Assembly (NCBI RefSeq): GCF_016741815.1
Contig: NZ_JAERRJ010000011.1
Coordinates: 248,001-312,000, forward strand
Source of the DNA: Nocardia acididurans
GTDB lineage: Bacteria > Actinomycetota > Actinomycetes > Mycobacteriales > Mycobacteriaceae
DNA length: 64,000 bases
Direction: 5' to 3'
In this document: piece by piece, positions 16,852 through 26,500 of the stretch
How the letters are laid out: each line of letters begins with the position of its first letter
Numbering within the stretch: position 1 is the stretch's first letter
Notes under the pieces: generated by a model
The model's input: the letters and a program-made list of their open reading frames with translations, nothing else
The model's database searches: none
What the model was told of the DNA's origin: nothing
Position numbers and translations under genes: made by a program

Positions 16852-17355
16852 ATGTGCCGATGCCACGGTGGATTCGTGCCGATCATGACGGGCGCCGGAT
16901 CCGCGCGGACGGGACCGGTCCAGCGATTCCACCGACTCTGCGTCGCGGTGACCGACCGGTTGCCGTTCGGGCTCGGGCGGCTGGTCGCGCCCACCTTCGT
17001 GGGCTATCTCATGGTGAGCGCCTGCACCTTCCTGTTCGACCTGCTGCTGCTCAGCGCGCTGCACAGCGGGTTCGGCATCCCGCTGCCCATCGCCGTCACC
17101 CTCGCCTACGCGGCGGCCTTCGGTCTGAGTTACGTCCTCAACCGCACGCTCAACTTCGCCTCCCACGCACCCGTCGGACCGCAACTGGCCGTCTACATCG
17201 TCGTGGTGACGGTGAACTACCTGGTCTTCATTCTCGGCGTGACCAGCGGCCTGGCCGCCCTCGGCGTCGAATACCACCTGGCCCGCATCCTCGGCGGCCT
17301 CGGTGAGGGCCTCTACCTCTACATAGCGATGCGCCTGCTCGTCTTCACCCGCTAG
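16852..17355 (+). CDS. GtrA-like membrane protein
   Basis: At most 167 residues. Four hydrophobic helices in the GtrA pattern are seen: FVGYLMVSACTFLFDLLLL, IAVTLAYAAAFGLSYVLNR ending in the typical LNRTLNF, AVYIVVVTVNYLVFILGV, and a last helix ending in RLLVFTR. GtrA proteins act in moving or presenting lipid-linked sugars for cell-wall glycan decoration. The start is uncertain; ATG 16885 (MTGAGSARTG) would give a more usual length and leave out a Cys-rich leader. No glycosyltransferase partner is adjacent. Confidence 0.75.
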   Translation: MCRCHGGFVPIMTGAGSARTGPVQRFHRLCVAVTDRLPFGLGRLVAPTFVGYLMVSACTFLFDLLLLSALHSGFGIPLPIAVTLAYAAAFGLSYVLNRTLNFASHAPVGPQLAVYIVVVTVNYLVFILGVTSGLAALGVEYHLARILGGLGEGLYLYIAMRLLVFTR

Positions 17356-17396
17356 GTTTCGACACAAAACCACGTGTGATCGCTAGGGTCGTGCAC

Positions 17397-18191
17397 ATGG
17401 CCAAGAGTGGAGTAGCCGCCCTGTCGTTCGTGGCCGCGCTCGCCGGAAGCGTCGTGCTGACGGCGTGCGGTGGCGACGACCAGCACACCGCGCACACCAC
17501 CGCGACAACCGGTTCGGCACAGCCCGCGACATCCAGTGCGCCGCAGGCGAGTTCGACAGTCGGCACGACATCCCCCGCGACGACGGCCCAGGTCGGTGAG
17601 GTTCCGGGCATTCCCGCTGCCGCCGCGGCCCTGCGCCCGTGGGCTGCGGACCTGGCCGCCGGAGACCTCGACGCCCTGGTGCGCAAATGCTGGACCATCG
17701 ACCCCGGCAACGCCCGCGCCATGTACGCCGACCGCGACCCCATTCTGACCACCCTCGCGCAACCGGGAATCGACGGTCAGTGGGCGATCCTCTGGAAGGG
17801 GCCAGTCGTCACGGTGAGCGCGAAACGCACCGAGATCGCCTCCGGCTACGCCTGCCCCCGCGTCGCACCCACCGGCGCGACCACCACGTTCAACGACGCC
17901 GACGCCGCCTACGCGGTCTACCGCTACCTCTCCCGCTTCACCGGCAAACCCGTGAACTCCGCCGACAAGGAGGGCGACTACCCGCTCGTCTGCCCCGGCT
18001 CCACCCTGGCGAACAACCCCGGAAGGCTCACCGGCACAGTCGCTTTCGGCGAGCTGACCACCACCGCGACCGGATTGGGCGACGCCGAGGTGACGGTGTC
18101 CCTCACCAACTCGGCCAATGTCACCCAACCGGCCACCTTCCTGCTGTCGATCGGCTCGGAAGGCTATTGCCTCAACGATATCCGGGCGTAG
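17397..18191 (+). CDS. lipoprotein of unknown function
   Basis: The ATG at 17397 gives a 264-residue precursor with a lysine-bearing signal peptide and a lipobox VLTACG, so the mature protein is expected to be lipid-anchored at the cysteine outside the cytoplasmic membrane. A Thr/Ser/Ala-rich linker of about 45 residues follows, then a compact domain (AAALRPWAADLAAGDLDALVRKCWTI onwards, seen in two parts) with three or four cysteines likely to form disulfides. No specific family is recognised. It stands alone between the GtrA gene and an NTF2-like fragment. Confidence 0.75.
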   Translation: MAKSGVAALSFVAALAGSVVLTACGGDDQHTAHTTATTGSAQPATSSAPQASSTVGTTSPATTAQVGEVPGIPAAAAALRPWAADLAAGDLDALVRKCWTIDPGNARAMYADRDPILTTLAQPGIDGQWAILWKGPVVTVSAKRTEIASGYACPRVAPTGATTTFNDADAAYAVYRYLSRFTGKPVNSADKEGDYPLVCPGSTLANNPGRLTGTVAFGELTTTATGLGDAEVTVSLTNSANVTQPATFLLSIGSEGYCLNDIRA

Positions 18192-18201
18192 CCCGAATCG
18201 A

Positions 18202-18375
18202 AGCGGCGCAACCGGTAGATTCGCCCGCCGGCGCGACCTGTGGGTCCTGCGTTTCGACTCGGCCGGGCGCTGCGTCCGCTTCGAGGAGTGGCCCTCGCGC
18301 CCGGACAGCCGGACGGGCACTGACAGGGCGGATCAGTCGTTCACCGCCCGAACCTCATTCCGTCAGGAACGGTGA
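18202..18375 (+). pseudogene. C-terminal remnant of an NTF2-like (SnoaL-type) protein
   Basis: The frame reads RRRDLWVLRFDSAGRCVRFEEWPSRP at about 18220-18312, which matches the closing strands of small SnoaL/NTF2-like proteins (DLWxLRFDxDGRCxEFEEWP). No upstream part of such a gene is present in this frame; the sequence before it is the 3' end of the lipoprotein gene. The frame then runs on into non-homologous residues to a stop at 18375, overlapping the end of the convergent peptidase gene. It is best read as a gene fragment left by a deletion. Confidence 0.5.
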
Positions 18376-19989
18376 CGCGTCGATTCCGCAGGTCGTTCCC
18401 TCGGCCGGGAGCTCGGACGTGAAGAGGTATTCGCGTTTCACCTTTTCGGCGCAGGTGCTGGGCACATACATACTGCTGTGCCCGGCTCCCTCGATGACCA
18501 CGACCCGCGCCGCGGCCAGCTGCGCCGCGCCCGCGTACGCGCCGGAAAGCGGTGTGGCGGGGTCGAATCGGCTGTTGAGCACGAGAATCGGCGCGGCCGT
18601 ACGCCGATTCCACGGCCCGGTATACCGGTCGGGATCCGCACCCTTCCAGAACGCGCACGCCATCACATCGAAGACGCCGATACGCCCGAAGTAGGGCACC
18701 CGCGCATCCTCCGACACCGCGGTGCGCGTGTACACGGCGGTATCGGTGGGCACCACGCTGTCGCTGCACTGAATGGTGAAGAAGGCTTCGGTCCGGTTCC
18801 CCGTGTACTCCGCCGCCCCGGAGATGGGCAGCAGCCCGACCGGATTCGTTCCCGCATCGAAAAGCGCCTGCAGCAGCGCGGCCAGCCGGGGATAGGTGGA
18901 GGGCTGCGAAAGGTCCGCCGCCGCATTGACTATCGCGGAGTACGTCCACTCCGCCCCGCCGAGCCGGATGGGGGCCACACGGGCGCGCTCGGCGATCACC
19001 CGCCATTTCAGCACGGGATCCCCGCCGGAGAAGGCGCACCGCGGCCCGGCCTCCGCGCACAGCCGCAGAAAGGCGTCGAACGTCTCGGCGATCCCCCCGG
19101 CGACATTCTGGCGCGCATCGAGCGGCACCGTAACCCCTTGGCCCGCATGCCCGTTCGCACTACCTTCGAAATCCATCGATCCGTCGAACGTCATGGCTCG
19201 CACCCGCCCCGGGAACATGTTCGCGTAGATCGCCCCGACCTGCGTGCCATACGAGATCCCGTGATACGTCAGCGCCGAATCTCCCACCGCCCGCCGCAGC
19301 AACTCCAGATCCCGGGCGGTGTTGGCGCTCGAAGCATGATTCAGGATCGGCCCCGCCAGTTCGCCGCACCGATCGGCGAGTTCCCGGTTGGCCGCGAAGA
19401 ATTCACCCTCGCCCGCCGCATCCCCCGGCATATCCGGCATCGACCCCAGAAACGCCAGTTGCTCCCCGCTGTCCGCGAAGCACCGCGCCCCCGCACTGCG
19501 CCCCACCGCCCGCGGATCCCACGACACGATGTCGAACCGCGCCCGCAGCTCCTCCGAGAACAAGAACGGCCACCGCCCTCGCTCCCGTAACCGATCCACC
19601 CCCGAGGCCCCCGGCCCCCCGAAGTTCACGAACAGCGTCCCGATCCGACTCCCCGGATCCGCGGCGGGCAATTTGATCACCGCCAGCTCGATCCGATCCC
19701 CCTGCGGCGCCCGGTAATCCAACGGCACCCCGGCCGTCGTGCACTGAAACCCGTCCCCGCACTCCGCCCACCGCAGCACCGGCGTCGTCGCCCCCTCCGC
19801 CAGCGCGTCGACATACCCCTCCACCCCCTCCGCCGCCGCCACCGGCACCCCCATCCCTCCGGCCACCAGCCCCACCACCAGAACCGAACTCCGCACCCAC
19901 CCAAACCCCTTGCGCGCCAACCGCAGAACCAACCCCAGAGCCTTTCGAACCTGAAGAACACGTGCCCGGATCACCCTGCCATACGGCAC
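18355..19989 (-). CDS. secreted alpha/beta hydrolase of the tripeptidyl aminopeptidase (TAP) family
   Basis: A 544-residue precursor. A long signal region (about residues 1-52, with the hydrophobic core SVLVVGLVAGGMGVPVAAA) is followed by an alpha/beta-hydrolase. The markers are VPLDYRAPQGDRIELAV, LFVNFGGPGASGVD (oxyanion region), SWDPRAVGRSAG, the nucleophile elbow YHGISYGTQVGA, the acid in LNSRFDPATPLSGA and the histidine in EGAGHSSMY, the last two in the TAP-like C-terminal domain. Family members such as mycobacterial CaeA/Hip1 and Streptomyces TAP are exported or cell-wall-associated serine peptidases or esterases. The protein's own substrate is unknown. Confidence 0.87.
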   Translation of the reverse strand: MPYGRVIRARVLQVRKALGLVLRLARKGFGWVRSSVLVVGLVAGGMGVPVAAAEGVEGYVDALAEGATTPVLRWAECGDGFQCTTAGVPLDYRAPQGDRIELAVIKLPAADPGSRIGTLFVNFGGPGASGVDRLRERGRWPFLFSEELRARFDIVSWDPRAVGRSAGARCFADSGEQLAFLGSMPDMPGDAAGEGEFFAANRELADRCGELAGPILNHASSANTARDLELLRRAVGDSALTYHGISYGTQVGAIYANMFPGRVRAMTFDGSMDFEGSANGHAGQGVTVPLDARQNVAGGIAETFDAFLRLCAEAGPRCAFSGGDPVLKWRVIAERARVAPIRLGGAEWTYSAIVNAAADLSQPSTYPRLAALLQALFDAGTNPVGLLPISGAAEYTGNRTEAFFTIQCSDSVVPTDTAVYTRTAVSEDARVPYFGRIGVFDVMACAFWKGADPDRYTGPWNRRTAAPILVLNSRFDPATPLSGAYAGAAQLAAARVVVIEGAGHSSMYVPSTCAEKVKREYLFTSELPAEGTTCGIDASPFLTE

Positions 19990-20093
19990 GAGGGCGCGGG
20001 GGTTCGCTGGGCTGTTGCCTGTGGTGTGAAATGCGCTGCTGCGCGACGGGATCCGGGTGGTGGATCAGGGGCTTCGCCGGTGCACCCGGGTTG

Positions 20094-20175
20094 TGCGCGA
20101 GGGGGGACTTGAACCCCCACGTCCGTGGACACCAGAACCTAAATCTGGCGCGTCTGCCAATTTCGCCACTCGCGC
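20094..20175 (-). tRNA. tRNA-Leu (anticodon UAG)
   Basis: On the minus strand the acceptor arm GCGCGAG (from 20175) pairs with CTCGCGC (20101-20095) with discriminator A. The anticodon arm CCAGA-TTTAGGT-TCTGG gives anticodon UAG, reading CUA/CUG-type leucine codons. A variable arm (GTCCACGGAC) and a T-arm with GGTTCAAGT are present, as in class II leucine tRNAs. The CCA end is not encoded. The TAP-like gene lies downstream on the same strand. Confidence 0.93.
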
Positions 20176-20290
20176 TGATGGTACGACCGTCCAAACTTTA
20201 CCGGGCGAAACGAGGATCGCGAAGCACCGGGTTGGCGTGGCGTACTGGTCGGTAACCCTACCTGGGATTATAACGATTTGATCAAGGCGG

Positions 20291-20449
20291 ATGTGAGGGA
20301 GCCTCACATTTCCTTCATTGGTGTAACTGCGCTCACCTGGGGGGTTGAACGTGAGGAGGGCTCATGTTTCTGATGGTTCTGGTACCACCGTGCAGGAATA
20401 CTCGAGGGTAGGCCACGCAGCGGTTACCAAACATGAGGAGATCCTCATG
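20291..20449. promoter_or_regulatory. fas promoter region with three related inverted repeats (FasR-type operators)
   Basis: The repeats are: ATGTGAGG-GAG-CCTCACAT at 20291-20309 (perfect 8-bp arms); AACGTGAG-5 bp-CTCATGTT at 20348-20368 (one mismatch); and CATGAGGA-GA-TCCTCATG at 20432-20449 (perfect). All share the half-site (A)YGTGAGG/CATGAGG. In mycobacteria FasR, a TetR-type activator, binds three conserved inverted repeats in the fas promoter; the equivalent arrangement here suggests the same control. The last repeat ends 115 bp before the fas start codon. Confidence 0.65.
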
Positions 20450-20564
20450 ATTTTCGGCAATACTCGGGCGTCACCAGGGCCAGTTGGCCGGAGGAACACC
20501 TGCGCACCGTGAGCGCGGCCCAGTCCTGTGGGGGCGGGTCGCCCAGAGAAGGAAGTCGAACGTC

Positions 20565-23500
20565 TTGACGATCAACGAGAGCACCGGGACCGGAGCGAAG
20601 GGCAAGCTGGCGGGGAAGAAGGGGGATACCGGTGTCCGGGCGTCGCTGCTCGACCGGTTGCTGGCGGGGACGCCGTACGCCCTCGCATTCGGCGGTCAGG
20701 GTGCTGCGTGGCTGTCCGAGCTCGAGGAGATCGGGCGCGACAGCGCACTGGAGCCGGAGCTGACCGCCCTGGTCAACGAAGCTGCCGAGAAGCTGGAACC
20801 GGTTGCCGCACAGCTACTCGTGGTTCGCCCGGTCGGATTCGACCCGGTCGCGTGGATGCTCGAGGACGAGATCACCGACACCGAGCAGGGGGAGGTGTCG
20901 GCCGCGCCGTCTGCGCAGGTGTTGCGTTCGGCCGCCGTCTCCATGCCCGGCGTGTTCCTGACCCAGATCGCCGCACTGCGGGCGCTGCGGTTGCAGGGGC
21001 TGGATATCGCCGCGCAGGCCCCGGCCGCCGTCATCGGCCACTCGCAGGGGCGGATCGCCGCCACCGCCGCGCAGGTGCACGGACAGCGCGACGCGGAGTT
21101 GCTGGCCGTCGCCCAGCTGATCGGCGCCGCCGCCGGACTGGTCGCGCGCCGCCGCGGGCTCATGCCGGTCGGCGACCGCTCGCCCATGGTCGCGGTCTCC
21201 AATGTCGACCCCGCACAGCTGCGCGCCGTCGTCGAGCAGGTGTCGCAGGGCGTCGAGCCGGAGAAGGCCGCCGTGCTGTCCATCCGCAACGGCCGCCGCC
21301 GCGCGGTGCTGTCCGGACCGGTCCTGCAGATGGATCGAGTTCGCCAGCGCTGCACCGAGATCCACGAGGAGCAGGCCCGCGAGCGGGACGCCAAGAAGCG
21401 CGGCGGCTCCGTGTTCGCGCCGGTGTTCGAAGACATTCCGGTGGAGGTCGCCTTCCACCACCCCGCCCTCGCCGAGACCGTCGACCTGGTGCGCGGCTGG
21501 GCTCAGCAGTGCGGCCTCGACGCCGAGCTCGCCGCGAGCCTCGCGCAGGAGGTGCTGGTCGATCCGATCGACTGGGTCACCATCGTCGACGAGGCCGTCG
21601 CCGAAGGCGCGCAGTGGATTCTGGACCTCGGCCCCGGCGACCTGCTCACCCGCCTGACCGCCGGTTCGCTCAAGGGCACCGGCGTCGGCGTGCTCGCCGC
21701 CTCCACCCGCCCCGGCCAGCGCAGCCTGTTCACCCCCGGCGCGGCCCCCGACATCGCGCCCGCCTGGGCCGAATTCGCGCCCAAGCCGGTGCGCCTGCCC
21801 AACGGCCGCATCGTGGTCGAGACCGCCTTCACCCGCCTCACCGGCCGCTCGCCCATCCTGCTGGCGGGTATGACCCCCACCACCGTCGACGCGAAAATCG
21901 TTGCGGCCGCGGCCAATGCGGGCCACTGGGCCGAGCTGGCCGGTGGCGGCCAGGTCACCGAGCAGATCTTCGCCGACCGCGTGGCGGAGCTGAAGACGCT
22001 GCTGCACCCGGGCCGCGCTGTGCAGTTCAACTCGCTGTTCCTCGACCCCTACCTGTGGAAGCTGCAGCTGGGCGGCAAGCGCCTGGTGCAGAAGGCCCGC
22101 ACCGCGGGCGCGCCCTTCGACGGCGTCATCGTCACCGCCGGTATCCCGGAGCTCGAAGAGGCCGTCGCGCTGATCGAGGAGCTGTCCGAGGTCGGCATCA
22201 CCCACGTCGCGTTCAAGCCGGGCACCGTCGCGCAGATCCGCGCCGTGCTCCGAATCGCCGACGCCGCACCGGAATACCCGGTGATCATGCATATCGAGGG
22301 CGGTAAGGCCGGAGGCCACCACTCCTGGGAGGACCTCGACGACCTGCTGCTCGAGACCTACGCCGAACTCCGCAACCGCGACAATGTGATCGTCTGCGTC
22401 GGCGGCGGCATCGGCACCCCCGAGCGCGCCACCGAATACCTCACCGGCACCTGGTCGCAGCCGCACGGCTTCCCGGTCATGCCGCTGGACGGCGTGCTGG
22501 TCGGCACCGCCGCCATGGCCACCCTCGAGGCCACCACCGCCCCCGAGGTCAAGCAGCTGCTGGTCGACACCCCCGGCACCCCCGACTGGGTCGGCGCGGG
22601 CACCGCCTCGGGCGGAATGGCTTCCGGCCGTTCGCAATTGGGCGCGGACATCCACGAGATCGACAACGCCGCCTCTCGTACCGGCCGCCTGCTCGACGAG
22701 GTCGCCGGTGACGCCGACGCCGTGGCCGAGCGCCGCGCCGAGATCATCAAGGCGCTCGACGGCACCGCCAAGCCGTACTTCGGCGACGTCGCCACCATGA
22801 CCTACGTGGAGTGGCTGGAACGCTACGTCGAACTCGCCGTCGGCCTGGACCGCCGCAAGGACTTCGACTGCGGCGGCGACTTCTCCGACGCCATCGCCGA
22901 CGCCACCCGCTCGGTGTGGCTCGACATCACCTGGCGCGACCGCTTCGCGGAGATGGTGCGCCGCACCGAATCCCGCCTCAACGAGGCCGACCGCGGCGAT
23001 ATCGCAACGCTTTTCGCCGACGACGCCGCCTTCGAGGAGCCCGTGCGCGCCCTGTGCGCGCTGAAGGAGCGCTACCCGGCCGCCGCGAGCACCGTGCTGC
23101 ACCCGGCCGACGTGCCGTTCTTCGTCGCGCTGTGCAAGACCCCGGGCAAGCCGGTCAACTTCGTGCCCGTCGTCGATCAGGACGTGCGCCGCTGGTGGCG
23201 TTCGGATTCGCTGTGGCAGGCCCACGATCCGCGCTATTCGGCCGATCAGGTGTGCATCATTCCGGGCACCGTGGCCGTCGCCGGCATCACCCGCGTGGAC
23301 GAACCGGTCGGTGAACTCCTCGACCGCTTCGAACAGGACACCGCCTACTCCCTGGTGCGCGCGGGCGTCACCCCCGCCGCCGTGGACGGCCGCCGCCGCG
23401 CCGCCGTCGCGAACGGCGCGCTCGACATCGTGCTCGCCGCACCGGATGTGCAGTGGGCCGGGCGCACCACCGTCAACCCGATCCACCGCCTCGGCGATGT

Positions 23501-26500
23501 CGACGAGTGGACCATGAACGGCAAGGGCGCGATCCACACCCGCACCGGCTCCACCCTGTCCGCCACCGAGGGCCCCGAAACCGACCACGCCTACGTGGAA
23601 TTGGCGGTGCCGCTGCTCGGCCGCGAGGCGGTCAAGATCCGCATCACCGTGCCGGTGTCGGTCTACAACGGCGGCTCCCCGGTCGTCACCGAGGACGACG
23701 CCGAGGCCGCCATGTCGGCGCTGCTGGCCGTCGCCGCCGGACAGCAACTGCCCGAGATCAAGACCGTCGACGGCACCAAGGTCGCGCACATCAATGTGGC
23801 CTGGAGCCCCGACCTCATCGCCGACCACGCCGGCGTCACCGGATCCGGTCTGCCCGCCAACCTCTCCACCATGGGCCGCACCGTGCCCGACGTGCTGGTG
23901 GGAGCCTGCTGGCCCGCCGTGTTCGCGGTGCTCGGCGCGACCCGCACCGAATCCGGCGCGAGCGTCATCGAGGGCATGCTGGACCTGGTCCACCTCGACC
24001 ATCAGATCGACCTGGTCGGCCAATTGCCGGACGGCGCAAGCGTGCTCGCCGTGCGCGCCACCGCCGGCGAGACCGTCGACACCGACCTCGGCCGCGTCGT
24101 CGAGGTCCGGGTGAAGATCACCGGCATGCTGGACAAGCCCGAAACCGGCATGTCCATGCCCACCATCGCCACCCTCACCGAGCGGTTCGCCATCCGCGGC
24201 CGCACCGGCGCGGGCGAGCTCACCGATCCGCCGCGCGCCGCGGGCACGCTCTCCGAGCAGGCCACCGACACCCCGCGCCGCCGTCGCCGCGACGTCACCC
24301 TGACCGCGCCGCGCGCCATGGCCGCCTTCGCCCAGGTGTCCGGCGACCACAACCCGATCCACACCTCCGACAACGCCGCCAAGCTGGCCGGCCTCGGACA
24401 GCCGATCGTGCACGGCATGTGGCTGTCCGCCGCTGCCCAGCACGCGGTTTCGGCGATCGACGCGGGCGACAAGGTGCCGCCGCGCACCCTCACCGCGTGG
24501 ACCACCCGCTTCCTCGGCATGGTCCGCCCCGGCGCGCAGATCGATGTGCGCGTGGAGCGGGTCGCCGTGGATCAGGGCAGCGAGATCATCGAGGTCTCCT
24601 GCCGCATCGACGGTGATCTGGTGATGACCGGCACCGGCCGCGTCGCGCCCCCCAAGACCGTGTACGCCTTCCCGGGACAGGGCATTCAGGCCAAGGGGAT
24701 GGGTCTGGACGCCCGCACCCGGTCCAAGGCGGCCAAGGAAGCCTGGGACGCCGCGGACAAGCACACCCGCGAGGTGCTCGGCTTCTCGATCCTCGCCGTG
24801 GTGCGCGACAACCCGACCTACCTCAAGGCGCGCGGCGTGGAATACCGCCACCCGCAGGGAGTTCTGCACCTGACCCAGTTCACCCAGGTCGCCATGGCGA
24901 CCCTCGGCGTGGCCCAGGTCGCCGAACTGCGCGAGGCCGGAGCGTTCATCGAAGGAGCCATGCTCGCCGGGCATTCCGTCGGTGAGTACAACGCGCTCTC
25001 CGCCGTCGCCGGGGTGCTGCCGCTGCCCGCCGTGCTCGAGGTGGTGTTCCAGCGCGGCTCGGCCATGCACGAGCTGGTGCCCCGGGATGCCCAGGGCCGC
25101 AGCAACTATCGGATGGCCGCCATCCGCCCGTCGCAGATCGGCGTGCCCGACTCCGCGGTCGTGGACTTCGTGGCCACCGTCGGCGCGAAGGCCGGGGAAT
25201 TCCTCGAGGTCGTCAACCTGAACCTGCGCGGCTCGCAGTACGCCATCGCGGGCACGGTCAAGGGCCTGGAGGTGCTCGAAGCCGAAATCGAGCGTCGCCG
25301 TGCCGAATTCGGCGGCAAGCGGGCGTTCGTGCTCATCCCGGGCATCGACGTGCCGTTCCACTCGACGGTGCTGCGCGCCGGTGTGCCCGAGTTCCGCAAC
25401 AAGCTGCTCGAACTGCTGCCCGAGGATCTGGACCCGAGCCTGCTCATCGGCCGCTACATCCCGAACCTGGTGCCGCGCCTGTTCAACCTGGAACGCGAAT
25501 ACGTCCAGGAGATCGCCGATCTGGTGCCGTCCGAGCCGCTGGCCGACGTACTGGCGAACTGGGAGGAGCGCTCCGCCGACCAGGTCGAACTGTGCCGCGT
25601 GGTGCTCGTCGAACTGCTGGCCTGGCAGTTCGCCAGCCCGGTGCGCTGGATCGAAACCCAGGACCTGCTGTTCACCGATGTCGAGCACGGTGGCCTGGGC
25701 GTCGAGCGGTTCGTCGAAATCGGTTTGGCCGCAACGCCCACCGTGGCGAACCTGGCGTCCAACACGCTGAAGCTGCCCGCGTTCGGCACCGCCGTGGTGG
25801 AGGTGCTCAATATCGAGCGCGAATCCGGCATCGTCTACGCGACCGACACCGACCCCGCGCCGGTGGAGGAGCCCGAGGAGACCCCGGCCGCCACCGAGTC
25901 ATCGAAAGACGCCGCCGCTCCGGTCGCTGCCGCCGCGCCCGCCGCCGCTGCGGCCGCGCCCGCCGGTGGCCCGCGTCCCGACGACATCGCCTTCGTGGCC
26001 GCCGACGCCACCCGCGTGCTCATCGCGCTGTGGACCAAGCTGCGCCTCGACCAGATCGGCCCGGTGGACACCATCGAGGGCCTGTGCGACGGCGTCTCGT
26101 CCCGCCGCAACCAGCTGCTCGTCGACCTCGGCGCGGAACTCTCGCTGGGCGCCATCGACGGTGCCGCCGATGCCGACATGGGCGCTCTCGCAGGCACTGT
26201 CGACCGCCTGGCCCGCACCTACAAGCCGTTCGGCTCAGTGCTCTCCGACGCCATCGGCGATCACCTGCGCAAGGTGTTCGGCCCGTCCGGCAAGCGGCCC
26301 GCCGCCATCGCCGAACGCGTCACGAAGGTCTGGGGCCTGGGCGACGGCTGGGCCAGCCACGTCACCGCCGAAGTCTCGCTCGGCACCCGTGAGGGCGCTT
26401 CGGTGCGCGGCGGGGACCTGGGTGGGCTCGTCTCCGGCGGTCTGAACGACGGTGCCGCCGTGGACAATGCGATCGACACCGCCGTGCAGGCCGTCGCCTC

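Noticed and set aside
20484..20564. Upstream extension of the fas frame
   Set aside because: The protein start MTINESTG at 20565 matches mycobacterial FAS and has a ribosome site; the 27 extra residues have no homology.
20814..25688. Minus-strand open frame of 1624 codons and 26235-29630 (1131 codons) opposite fas
   Set aside because: Same effect of codon bias; composition is low-complexity and no family is seen, while the plus strand encodes a full FAS-I.
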